Positions 23,071-30,104 of a stretch of DNA of 34,783 nucleotides are shown in pieces. The position numbers and the translations under genes are program-made. The stretch comes from Syntrophobacterales bacterium (GTDB lineage: Bacteria > Desulfobacterota > BSN033 > WVXP01 > G020346125). The stretch's first letter is position 1, and every line of letters starts with the position of its first letter. The stretch covers positions 1,525,430 to 1,560,212 of the forward strand of contig CP070774.1 in NCBI GenBank assembly GCA_020346125.1, written 5' to 3'. The notes beneath the pieces are model-generated. The model was not told the origin of the DNA. It ran no database searches and worked only from the letters and a program-made list of their open reading frames with translations.

Positions 23071-23256
23071 TCAATGCGATATCGGCGGATCTCCCTGTGT
23101 ATCTCTTGTAAGTGAAGGGATCACGCGCATCCCCAACGGAAGGGATTTTACGAAATTGGCCAAGATGCCATTCAACCCCTCCTTTTCACGGTTACCCAAA
23201 ATCAACGATTCCCAATCGGGCATTTCAATGATTTTCTCATATCGGATCCGTGGAGT
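23071..23256 (-). other. Possible gene remnant or short unannotated frame
   Basis: A 61-residue open frame bounded by TAG (23257-23259) and TGA, directly downstream of the sixA-like gene on the same strand. It reads RYEKIIEMPDWESLIL, then GNREKEGLNGILANFVK and SLPLGMRVIPS, which looks protein-like. It has no good start codon or SD. It may be the decayed end of an older gene. The ~300 bases between gpsA and sixA otherwise contain only an inverted repeat (CATATCA/TGATATG, about 23015-23037). Confidence 0.25.
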
Positions 23257-23281
23257 CTAATATCCCTCAGATGCCAACCAC

Positions 23282-23776
23282 CTATTTTCTTTCTGCCAGC
23301 AACCTTAGTTGGGTCGGGGTCAAAATCCAACGCAGATCCCCTTTATGGGTTGGAAGTGCATCAACATCGATGCGGCATACCCCGCCCATCTCAAAGTGGA
23401 TGGAGATGGGGACTCCCTCGCTCATTAAATTCGATGCGATTTCCCCAAGTGAGGGTAAATGTCCCGCCAGCAGCATCTTTCCCTTATCAATGAAACGCCT
23501 CAGGTAAGCTATGGCATCTTCACTCGGTGTCAAAGGCTCTAAAACCTCCGTAACCTCAATCCCCTCCTTGGGATAACCCAACTCCCCTGCTACGATCTCG
23601 GCCGTTTGCATGGCCCGCTTTTTGGGACTTGAGACGATAATGTCTATATCGACCTCTAGTTTCTTAAGGGCCTTTCCACTGGAGCGAATTTGATCTTCTC
23701 CCCTTGGGGTCAAAGATCGCTCCGGATCTTGATCCTTGGAATACGCCTCACCATGTTGCATAAGATAGATCTCCAT
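23282..23776 (-). CDS. sixA: SixA-like phosphohistidine phosphatase
   Basis: Histidine-phosphatase superfamily protein of the SixA type, which removes phosphate from phosphohistidine in phosphotransfer proteins. The 164 residues begin MEIYLMQHGEAYS, with the nucleophile at H8 (QHGEA, where most relatives have RHGEA), then RSLTPRGEDQI, SSPKKRAMQTAEIV and LLAGHLPSLGEIAS with the second catalytic His. The RHG Arg is therefore replaced by Gln, as in some SixA proteins. The ATG at 23774-23776 follows GGGAGG by 9 bases; the ATG three codons upstream sits right on the SD. Confidence 0.85.
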   Translation of the reverse strand: MEIYLMQHGEAYSKDQDPERSLTPRGEDQIRSSGKALKKLEVDIDIIVSSPKKRAMQTAEIVAGELGYPKEGIEVTEVLEPLTPSEDAIAYLRRFIDKGKMLLAGHLPSLGEIASNLMSEGVPISIHFEMGGVCRIDVDALPTHKGDLRWILTPTQLRLLAERK

Positions 23777-23853
23777 TATTGACATCCTCCCTTTATCTAG
23801 GGTCTTTTTAGATAGAGCATCCGGTTTTCCAAAGGATTAGTTTCCTCAGAATA

Positions 23854-24372
23854 CTAAGGGACGACGGAATCGGTCTCACAGGGAGGAATTTTTTCCCCGA
23901 GCCTCTCCTTCTTCTCCTCGGTAAGGGCACGTTCAAGTTTGAATTTAGTGTTCGCTTGTTCATCTCCGCTCTTGATGAGAAGCCATTGATTTCCCTTGCC
24001 CCTCCCCTTTAGGTGGGCCAGTGAAAAGCCGCCCTTCAGTTTTTTCCCCTTGAGCTCAAACCTGAATCTCCCGCTTTCCAACTGTTCCTCAGGGGCTCCC
24101 TCCCCCGTAAGGACATAGGATCCCCGGTCCCAAATAACCACGGCCCCAGCCCCGTAATGTCCCGCCGGAATAATTCCTTCAAATTCCCCATATTCCAAGG
24201 AATGATCTTCCACCAAGATTGCCAGCCTCTTCTCTGCTGGATTCATGGAGGGTCCTTTCGGAATTGCCCAGGATTTGAAAACCCCTCCCATCTCCAACCT
24301 AAAATCGTAGTGGAGGTGGGAGGCATGGTGCTCATGAACCACAAAACGTAAATCGATGGAATCTTTCCTCAT
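23854..24372 (-). CDS. Stand-alone LigD-type 3'-phosphoesterase (PE) domain protein
   Basis: 172 residues covering only the phosphoesterase module that is N-terminal in bacterial LigD. It trims 3'-phosphates or ribonucleotides at DNA ends before ligation. It has RFVVHEHHASHLHYDFRLEM with the metal-binding His/Asp residues, then VFKSWAIPKGPS and AILVEDHSLEYGEFEGIIP plus GHYGAGAVVIWDRG and QWLLIKSGDE. No Ku, ligase or polymerase domain is encoded nearby. The ATG at 24370-24372 follows GAGG by 6 bases; the longer frame starts at a TTG. Confidence 0.9.
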   Translation of the reverse strand: MRKDSIDLRFVVHEHHASHLHYDFRLEMGGVFKSWAIPKGPSMNPAEKRLAILVEDHSLEYGEFEGIIPAGHYGAGAVVIWDRGSYVLTGEGAPEEQLESGRFRFELKGKKLKGGFSLAHLKGRGKGNQWLLIKSGDEQANTKFKLERALTEEKKERLGEKIPPCETDSVVP

Positions 24373-24437
24373 GATCAGCCTCTTTTCCCATAATAAATTG
24401 CGACTTTCCTCAACAAAAGTCAACGAAAAATGACCGA

Positions 24438-24480
24438 AGTTTCCGGATTTTATGGGGAATTCCGTTGTGCCTGAGCGTAA
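24438..24480 (+). repeat. Short dispersed intergenic repeat, family B copy 2
   Basis: The second copy of the family B repeat, the partner of 12664-12706 (33 of 43 identical, no gap). The best block is CCGTTGTGCCTGAGCG. It lies between the sigma-factor 3' end and the phosphoesterase start. Confidence 0.5.
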
Positions 24481-24591
24481 TCTTTTGAAGAAACTGGTGT
24501 CGAATTGGTGGCTCCAAAAAGGAGGCGGTTTACTCGGAGAGAAAATAAAGATGGAAGGGACAAAGCCAGGAGAGGCCGAGGAGGGGGATGA

Positions 24592-25446
24592 TTAAATCAT
24601 CTCAGCCAAGTCGACTTCTCTTTGTTTTGTTATTTTTCGCAGTTTCTCTATAGCTTTCGCTTCGATTTGACGAATCCTTTCACGTGTTACGCCGAAACGT
24701 TTTCCTATCGATTCCAGGGTAAGGGTATCCTCATCGTTTAAGCCGAAGCGAAGGGTAATGACCGTTCTCTCTATATCCGTGAGCAATTCCAACCATGAAC
24801 TTACCTGCTGTGATCGTTCTATATCCTCGAATAAGCCGAAGGTCTGTTCAGAATACTCATCCCTGATACTTCCATTGATGGGATAGGTCCTCTTCACAAT
24901 GCCCCTCAACTTTCGGACATCCACCGGTTTGACCTTCATCCGCACGGCGATCTCCTCATCTGTTGGATCTCGGCCGAGTTCTTGGAGAAGCGACTTAGCT
25001 ACCCATGCAAAGCGGTTGAGGTCTGATGAAATGTGAACGGGAAGGCGAATTGTTCGAGAATGATTGGCTAAAGCCCTCTCGATGGATCGCTTAATCCAGA
25101 GCGTCGCATAGGTTGAAAACCGAATCCCCTTATTCGGTTTGAAATGCTCAACGGCCTTGATGAGACCTATGTTCCCCTCCTGAATGAGGTCGAATATGAG
25201 AAGACCCCGGTTGATGTATTTAAAGGCTATCCAGCGAACCAACCTCAAATTGGACTTAATCATTTTCTCTCGAGCTTTCCCGTCACCTAAGGTAACCTTC
25301 TCGGCCAGCTCCTTTTCCTCTCTGGCGGAGAGCAGGGGCATTTTCCTCAAGGTATCCCAATAGGATGATGGGACCTCTTGGACATAAGGTCCGCCTGAAC
25401 CAGTATCTTCGTGATCATAAAAATCAGGACTGAGCATTTCGCTCAT
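24592..25446 (-). CDS. RNA polymerase sigma factor, RpoD/RpoS-like without region 1.1
   Basis: 284-residue group 2 or 3 sigma-70 factor that redirects RNA polymerase. Region 2 includes REKMIKSNLRLVRWIAFKY, FDLIQEGNIGLIKAVEHF and FSTYATLWIKRSIERA; region 3 includes IRLPVHI and GRDPTDEEIAVRM; region 4 ends TLTLESIGKRFGVTRERIRQ and IEAKAIEKLRK, the -35-binding helix-turn-helix. There is no long acidic region 1.1 or ~250-residue insert, so it is not the primary RpoD. The ATG at 25446 has GGAGGG about 10 bases upstream; the longer frame begins at a TTG. Its 5' region holds an orphan terminator (25510-25536). The regulon is unknown. Confidence 0.93.
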   Translation of the reverse strand: MSEMLSPDFYDHEDTGSGGPYVQEVPSSYWDTLRKMPLLSAREEKELAEKVTLGDGKAREKMIKSNLRLVRWIAFKYINRGLLIFDLIQEGNIGLIKAVEHFKPNKGIRFSTYATLWIKRSIERALANHSRTIRLPVHISSDLNRFAWVAKSLLQELGRDPTDEEIAVRMKVKPVDVRKLRGIVKRTYPINGSIRDEYSEQTFGLFEDIERSQQVSSWLELLTDIERTVITLRFGLNDEDTLTLESIGKRFGVTRERIRQIEAKAIEKLRKITKQREVDLAEMI

Positions 25447-25509
25447 TGCGTCGTTCCCTCCTATAAGCAAATCTTACGGGATGCATATGTGGTGGTAATA
25501 GCCGAAAAC

Positions 25510-25536
25510 AAAAAAAGACCCCTCATTTAAGAGGTC
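25510..25536 (-). terminator. Orphan Rho-independent terminator upstream of the sigma-factor gene
   Basis: Minus-strand GACCTCT and AGGGGTC form a 7-bp stem (one G-T pair) with loop TAAATG, followed by TTTTTTTG. It sits about 64 bases upstream of the sigma-factor ATG in the same orientation, with no gene before it. It therefore ends either a small RNA or an attenuated leader. Confidence 0.75.
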
Positions 25537-25593
25537 AATGTCTATTTATCAGTCTTATTCAGCCTTTTTTAAAGCCACTCTTTTCAAAGATAA
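25510..25593 (-). ncRNA. Candidate small RNA or sigma-factor leader RNA
   Basis: A transcript of about 84 nt would run from the promoter-like boxes at 25600-25628 to the terminator at 25510-25536. No open frame of note lies in it. It may be a free small RNA, or the terminated form of a leader that reads through into the sigma-factor gene. Confidence 0.4.
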
Positions 25594-25599
25594 GGAAAT

Positions 25600-25628
25600 T
25601 AATTACTTTTTATCCTCTTAAGTGTCAA
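25600..25628 (-). promoter_or_regulatory. Promoter-like boxes upstream of the orphan terminator
   Basis: Minus-strand TTGACA (25623-25628), 17 bases, TAATTA (25600-25605). The -35 is perfect and the -10 moderate. Confidence 0.5.
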
Positions 25629-25810
25629 AGAAGAGTATTTATCTATGTAATCTTGCAAAAACCATGCCTTACGAGAATTACCTTATTGAAGTACTTAACT
25701 GGTATGCTGCGCTGGGAAATGTCAACATCTCGCCCTATTCCCCTATTTTTTCCTTTATTCAGGGCTATATCTCTGAAATTTTTTCATATTCCCTGAAAAA
25801 ATTATCCACA

Positions 25811-25830
25811 TTTGACCGGATTTGACCAGA
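25811..25830. repeat. Tandem direct repeat, 10-bp period
   Basis: TTTGACCGGA is followed directly by TTTGACCAGA. Two copies of TTTGACC exactly one helical turn apart look like a tandem protein-binding site between the divergent sigma-factor and BamE-like genes. Confidence 0.4.
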
Positions 25831-25845
25831 GGGGATACATGTGCC

Positions 25846-25939
25846 ATCCTCGAAGAAATCTTCGAAAGGATTAAAGGTCCGCAACAGCGGTTAAAAGACC
25901 TTGCTCCGCTTCGGTGGAAATTTCGTTCAGTGAGCGGAG
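25846..25939. repeat. Three consecutive inverted repeats
   Basis: Hairpin 1 (25846-25871): ATCC-TCGAAGA-AA-TCTTCGA-(AA)-GGAT. Hairpin 2 (25874-25902): outer AAGGTC/GACCTT with inner CCGC-AACA-GCGG sharing one C. Hairpin 3 (25904-25939): CTCCGCT/AGCGGAG with a 22-base loop. They follow each other with only 1-2 bases between them. Confidence 0.6.
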
Positions 25940-25963
25940 GGGAATTTTTCAGTAATGGCTAGG
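25920..25963 (+). repeat. Short dispersed intergenic repeat, family A copy 2
   Basis: Partner of 5458-5502. It overlaps the right arm of the third hairpin (AGCGGAG) at 25933-25939. Copy 1 has AGCTGAG at the equivalent place and so has lost that pairing. Confidence 0.6.
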
Positions 25964-26043
25964 GGTGAAACAGACGAGGGGTGTGATATTTCCCTTGAAA
26001 ACCTCAAGCTCATTTTGCTATTGTTCAATTGGAGGTGATTGAC

Positions 26044-26340
26044 ATGAAGAAGGGCTTCTTCTTCGCCATAATTTTTCTCATTGCCGTGCCGGTTTTCCCG
26101 GTCGCAGCGGGTCAGGTGGATCTTTTGGACTTCGGTATGATCCAGCGGGGCATGAGCGAAGCCGAGGTTCTGGTTCGACTCGGGCCCCCTGACCATGAAT
26201 CATTCGAGGGATTCTCACCGAATAATCTCCTGATCAAGTCCTTTTTTTACTTCTCCGAGCCGTGCCGATCCCAAGATATCACCACGGTAATCATGCTCAA
26301 AGGGGGAAGGGTTGTCCACAAGGAACGGATCTACCGGTAA
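26044..26340 (+). CDS. BamE/SmpA-like small exported protein
   Basis: 98 residues with a signal peptide (KKGFFFAIIFLIAVPVFPVAAG, cleavage expected after residue ~22). The mature part has FGMIQRGMSEAEVLVRLGPPDH, the helix-turn pattern of the SmpA/OmlA/BamE and DUF2845 families (GMxxxEVLxxLGxPD). A beta region with a VIMLKGGRVVHKERIY end follows. There is no lipobox Cys, so it is periplasmic and not an outer-membrane lipoprotein. True BamE is one possibility; a generic PepSY/DUF2845 protein is as likely. The ATG at 26044 has GGAGGTGATTGAC upstream; a longer frame begins at TTG 26029. Confidence 0.75.
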   Translation: MKKGFFFAIIFLIAVPVFPVAAGQVDLLDFGMIQRGMSEAEVLVRLGPPDHESFEGFSPNNLLIKSFFYFSEPCRSQDITTVIMLKGGRVVHKERIYR

Positions 26341-26531
26341 GATTCCCATCCGGGCTTGAACCTACGGTAGGGCGGTAGGGCATTGGACTTGTAAATCCTT
26401 ACGTATCACAGACATTCGGATCACTTGTCCCTTTGCTTATATGTCTATGATGCCTAATGAACCATGGTCATCTTGGCAAAGGGAAACGGGCTATTTCATA
26501 TTTCAAGAATGATGGTCTCATAAAAAGTCAT

Positions 26532-26582
26532 AAAAAAGACGGCATAGTAAAAAGCGGCAGATGGGCTTTTTACGAAGCCGTC
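26532..26582 (-). terminator. Strong hairpin terminator after rtcA
   Basis: Minus-strand GACGGC-TTCG-TAAAAAGC pairs with GCTTTTTA-CTAT-GCCGTC around a 9-base loop (two perfect stems of 6 and 8 bp flanking a 4x4 internal loop), followed by TTTTTT. The stem overlaps the rtcA stop codon. TTCGTAAAAAG-type hairpins recur in some desulfobacterial genomes to my recollection, so it may also be a dispersed repeat. Confidence 0.8.
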
Positions 26583-27627
26583 AAGGATGGATCTCCACCC
26601 TTCCCGCCTCCCCTTCCCCTCCCTCCACTTCGACCCATACATCAAGGAATTGCTTCACAACCCAGATATTTGTCAGGAGATGGCGGGTGATCCTCGATGT
26701 AGTGAAAACGGATTTCCCCTTTGCCAGCGCTGCAAAGGGAATCACCTGATCGCTGAGGTGAGGATCGATACATCCTTCAGAATTGATATGCCCGATGAGC
26801 TGCTGCACCGCTTCATCCGCCACCTCTTCGGCCCGCTTTCCCCTTCTCCCCAATGCTGTAAATCCCGATAGCCCCCCTTCTGATTCCAGGACGAGAAATA
26901 AAACGGTTCCCTGACCCGGGCTGGGGGCATTATCCATGATTTGGATATCCGGTACCAACCTCAACCTCTCCTTTATCCTCTGACGGGCCCTCTCCTTCTG
27001 GCGAAGTGCAATATGGGCGGGTAGGTTTGATATACCAGATATCCCGAATATCCTCCTCGGCCTGCCCCTAGTGGAAAGGTCGATCGACTGCACCTCCCCT
27101 ACGGGAACGATCTTCACCCGGACCACACCTCCTCCCTTGGGATACCATCCCCATTTGTCTATCTCAGCTTCGCAGCAAAATCCCATTCTAACCAAGGTGG
27201 GAAGCAACACCATGGAGAGGTAATGGAAGGGAGGGCTCCATGGTACATGAGTTCCACCGAGGAGCGTTACCTCGGAGGATGACGAACTGAAGCAAAGGGG
27301 TAAAAGGATTACCTGTAGAACTAAGGTAACCGCCCCGGCACTGCCCCTCTCCTCCGCCACATTGAAGCGATAAACACCTCCTCTTACTTTGTTTGGGGAA
27401 AAGGAGAGGGATTGGGAGCCGATCTCGTCTCCCTCCACCTTTGCGCCTGCGATTCGGGCCAAAGCCCTGATCCCGGCCAAATGCTGTGGTCGCAAACCAG
27501 GTTTCTCCCTTCCAGCTCTGATTCGTTCAATTTCAACGTCTCTCCCCAGAAGGGCGGAAAGGCCCAGGGCGGTCCTCAAAATCTGTCCTCCGCCTTCCCC
27601 GTAGGAACCGTCGATTGTAACGGTCAT
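26581..27627 (-). CDS. rtcA: RNA 3'-terminal phosphate cyclase
   Basis: ATP-dependent enzyme that converts RNA 3'-phosphates to 2',3'-cyclic phosphates through a histidine-AMP intermediate, in RNA repair or processing. The 348 residues start MTVTIDGSYGEGGGQILRTA, the family start. They contain KPGLRPQHLAGI, a region around EERGSAGAVTLVLQVILLPL, WGWYPKGGGVV and PHLSDQVIPFAALAKG. The C-terminal SRITRHLLTNIWVVKQFL carries the nucleophilic His. No rtcB ligase or rtcR regulator is adjacent, unlike in E. coli. The ATG follows AGGGGAC. It ends inside the terminator at 26532-26582. Confidence 0.93.
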   Translation of the reverse strand: MTVTIDGSYGEGGGQILRTALGLSALLGRDVEIERIRAGREKPGLRPQHLAGIRALARIAGAKVEGDEIGSQSLSFSPNKVRGGVYRFNVAEERGSAGAVTLVLQVILLPLCFSSSSSEVTLLGGTHVPWSPPFHYLSMVLLPTLVRMGFCCEAEIDKWGWYPKGGGVVRVKIVPVGEVQSIDLSTRGRPRRIFGISGISNLPAHIALRQKERARQRIKERLRLVPDIQIMDNAPSPGQGTVLFLVLESEGGLSGFTALGRRGKRAEEVADEAVQQLIGHINSEGCIDPHLSDQVIPFAALAKGKSVFTTSRITRHLLTNIWVVKQFLDVWVEVEGGEGEAGRVEIHP

Positions 27628-27670
27628 AAATGTCCCCTGATTTATGAAATATGGATTCTATGGGAATGGG

Positions 27671-29368
27671 TTAAATCTCAATCCGAGACAATCTCTTGAG
27701 TCCAATCTTGATCGGCAAAAAGATGGCCGTGAGGATGATCAAAACCGTTAGGCAAAAGCAGAATATCACTTCAATTAACTGGAGGAAGGTGAGGGAGCGC
27801 TCTCCTGTCCGGGCCATAAAGATCACATATGTTGGCCAGGCCTCAAGAAGGATAACCAGTCCTATAAAAGTGATACAGAGAATCATGTATATCAGCCCGC
27901 CAAAGCCGGAGTGAATCTGGGCGACATCCTCAACTCGGAAACGGGGATAGACGGCCCCAATCCCTATTCCCATGCTCACAATGGCGATGGTAATGAGGAA
28001 GATGGTTACCGTGGAGATGACCATCATAAATTGGGTGACATGGAGGAATGTGTTGGAGAGGATGATCAGGATCTCCGCCAGAAGGAGAAGGGGAACCAGT
28101 GACGTCCAAAATTTGCTCCAGATGAGGCGCCTCAGCTCGATAGGCGAACTCATCATAATCCAAAAGGACTTCCCTTCAAGGCTGATGGCTGGATAGATGA
28201 ACCTCACTGCCACGGATGATAGAACGAAACCTGCGAGCCCCACGTTGAGAAAGGAAATGAGATTTTCTAAATAGAAGCTAATGCCGGAGACTTTATTCAA
28301 GGGCAAGGCCTTGAAGTTGAAGAGATAGACAACCACGAGGGCAAACAGGAGAATGAGCTGGGACCATTGCCTAGTATCCCGCAGGAAAATCCTCACATCC
28401 TTGATCACCATCGCTTTGGTCGACCCATGAAATGGCCTCAAGAGGAAATTGAACAAACCCTCCAATAGTGGTGCCCTTTTGATTTTGACCTCTCTGGACT
28501 CAAAAGATCTCGACCAACCGCGGTAATAGAGAAGTCGGCAAATCCAACTCCCCGCCAATACCGACATGAGCCCCGTGGAAAACAGGAGGAGGAAATAGAA
28601 CATGCTTTCGTCGAAACGACCCTTAAGCAGAGGAAAAAGAGATTGGGTGGCCCAATGGGAGGGTAAAAATGGGGAAGTGGGTAGCCTCAACATGGCTAAG
28701 TAATCGACGAGCTCCGAAAACCTCTCGGGGTTGACCATTTTCTCAGGTTGAAGAAACCTGAAGAAGAGGTAAAGAGCTGCCAGAAGAAGAACGAACAAAA
28801 CCACCAAGGCCCCTTTAGCCCTTTTGGCGGGAACGATATTGACCAACGATATGCTGATCATAACCCCGATCCCCGCTGGGGGCACGAGGAAGAATAAGAG
28901 GATGACCGCAACCCAGAGGTAATAGGTGATTGGGGCGCCATAAACTGTCCCATAGGCTATGAAAACGGGGATACCAAAAAGGAGCACCATCCAGGAGGAA
29001 TGGGCCAACGTGATGAGGTATTTGGATAAATAGACCTTTTCGGTGGAAACCGGGACCGATAGGATGAGCTTATTATCCTCGGACAAGAAATACGTGGAAA
29101 GGGAGGTAATAATGTTACTCACGGTCAGCATCAAGAAGAAGGTGAGAAAAACGACTGCCAGTAGTTTGACCAGCAAAATCTCCCCGAGGATCTCGATAGA
29201 TTTGAAATAGACCAACACATTATAGAAGACGGCAAAGATAACAACCCAGAAGAGAAAGGCCAGGGTAATCATGACTATGGGTCTGATCAGATCACTTGCC
29301 CGGCGATGCTTGAATCGGTTTCCTATGGACTTGGCTTTAGGCCAGAGAAGCAAGAAGACTTCAGTCAT
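27671..29368 (-). CDS. Large ABC-2-type permease (putative exporter)
   Basis: 565 residues, hydrophobic, with about 11-12 membrane helices in two halves. An early cytosolic loop contains LSEDNKLILSVPVSTEKVYL, matching the pattern of ABC-2 permeases of the putative-exporter type in which a VPxS... segment follows helix 2. A second copy of that architecture appears after residue ~315, where LEGKSFWIMMSSPIELRRLI repeats the pattern. It overlaps the ATPase gene by 8 bases, so the two form a transporter. The cargo is unknown. Confidence 0.8.
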   Translation of the reverse strand: MTEVFLLLWPKAKSIGNRFKHRRASDLIRPIVMITLAFLFWVVIFAVFYNVLVYFKSIEILGEILLVKLLAVVFLTFFLMLTVSNIITSLSTYFLSEDNKLILSVPVSTEKVYLSKYLITLAHSSWMVLLFGIPVFIAYGTVYGAPITYYLWVAVILLFFLVPPAGIGVMISISLVNIVPAKRAKGALVVLFVLLLAALYLFFRFLQPEKMVNPERFSELVDYLAMLRLPTSPFLPSHWATQSLFPLLKGRFDESMFYFLLLFSTGLMSVLAGSWICRLLYYRGWSRSFESREVKIKRAPLLEGLFNFLLRPFHGSTKAMVIKDVRIFLRDTRQWSQLILLFALVVVYLFNFKALPLNKVSGISFYLENLISFLNVGLAGFVLSSVAVRFIYPAISLEGKSFWIMMSSPIELRRLIWSKFWTSLVPLLLLAEILIILSNTFLHVTQFMMVISTVTIFLITIAIVSMGIGIGAVYPRFRVEDVAQIHSGFGGLIYMILCITFIGLVILLEAWPTYVIFMARTGERSLTFLQLIEVIFCFCLTVLIILTAIFLPIKIGLKRLSRIEI

Positions 29369-30104
29369 TGAGGGCTTTTCCCGTAAGGGTTAAGAAGAGA
29401 GACTCGAGTGTTCCTGTTCGGCCCGTTTCGAGCTCAAGGGTCTTCATCAGCTCCGACAAGGTACCCATTGCGATGAGTTTCCCCCCGTTGAGGATGCCCA
29501 GACGGTGACATAACTGCTGAGCAATCTCCAGGGTGTGAGTCGACAAAAATATGGTAACTCCCTCTTCGCTCTTCTGTTTAAATATCCTTTTCACCAGGTT
29601 TATCGCCTTTGGGTCCAATCCCACCATGGGTTCGTCAACGATAATGACCTTAGGATCATGGAGAAGGGCGGCCGACATAACGAGCCGCTGCTTCATACCG
29701 TGGGAGTAACTTTCGATCAGCTCATCCCCCCATCCGTCCAATTCGAAGAGGTCCAAAAGATGCGAAATGTGCCATTGGATATCATCCTTTTTCATGCCGA
29801 ACAGGCTCCCGATGAACCTCAAAAATTCAACCCCGGTTAATTTCTCATAGAGAAATGGCTGATCGGGTATTAACCCTATCACTCGCTTCGCCTCCATCGG
29901 GTGAGCTACTACATCGTATCCATCCACCAATGCCCTTCCCGATGTGGGCTTAAGAAGACCAGCCAGCATTTTGATGGTAGTCGTCTTTCCCGCACCATTT
30001 GGTCCCAAAAACCCAAAGATCTCTCCCTGTTTCACGTGCAGGTTGATATGATCCACTGCCACCAATTGACCGAAACGTTTGGTAAGCTCAATCAGTTCAA
30101 TCAT
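29361..30104 (-). CDS. ABC transporter ATP-binding protein
   Basis: 247-residue nucleotide-binding subunit that powers the permease at 27671-29368. Walker A is GPNGAGKTTTIKML at about 33-46. The Q-loop is IPDQPFLYEKLT, the signature SYSHGMKQR (SxGxxQ variant), Walker B VIIVDEPMVGLDP, and the H-loop STHTLE. The DrrA/CcmA-type order and the short C-terminal tail suggest an ABC-2 exporter. Its start overlaps the stop of the transglutaminase gene by 4 bases and its end overlaps the permease, so all three are translationally coupled. Confidence 0.95.
   Translation of the reverse strand: MIELIELTKRFGQLVAVDHINLHVKQGEIFGFLGPNGAGKTTTIKMLAGLLKPTSGRALVDGYDVVAHPMEAKRVIGLIPDQPFLYEKLTGVEFLRFIGSLFGMKKDDIQWHISHLLDLFELDGWGDELIESYSHGMKQRLVMSAALLHDPKVIIVDEPMVGLDPKAINLVKRIFKQKSEEGVTIFLSTHTLEIAQQLCHRLGILNGGKLIAMGTLSELMKTLELETGRTGTLESLFLTLTGKALND

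Noticed and set aside
25622-25825. 67-codon plus-strand frame in the sigma-factor upstream region
   Set aside because: AT-rich with no SD or family features. The promoter and terminator signals here are on the opposite strand.
26378-26430. tRNA-like fragment (GGTAGGGCATTGGACTTGTAAATCC, resembling the D-arm to anticodon part of tRNA-Thr)
   Set aside because: The anticodon stem is broken, the neighbouring GGGCTTGAACC is a T-arm in the opposite orientation, and no acceptor stem can be formed. At most a scrambled relic.
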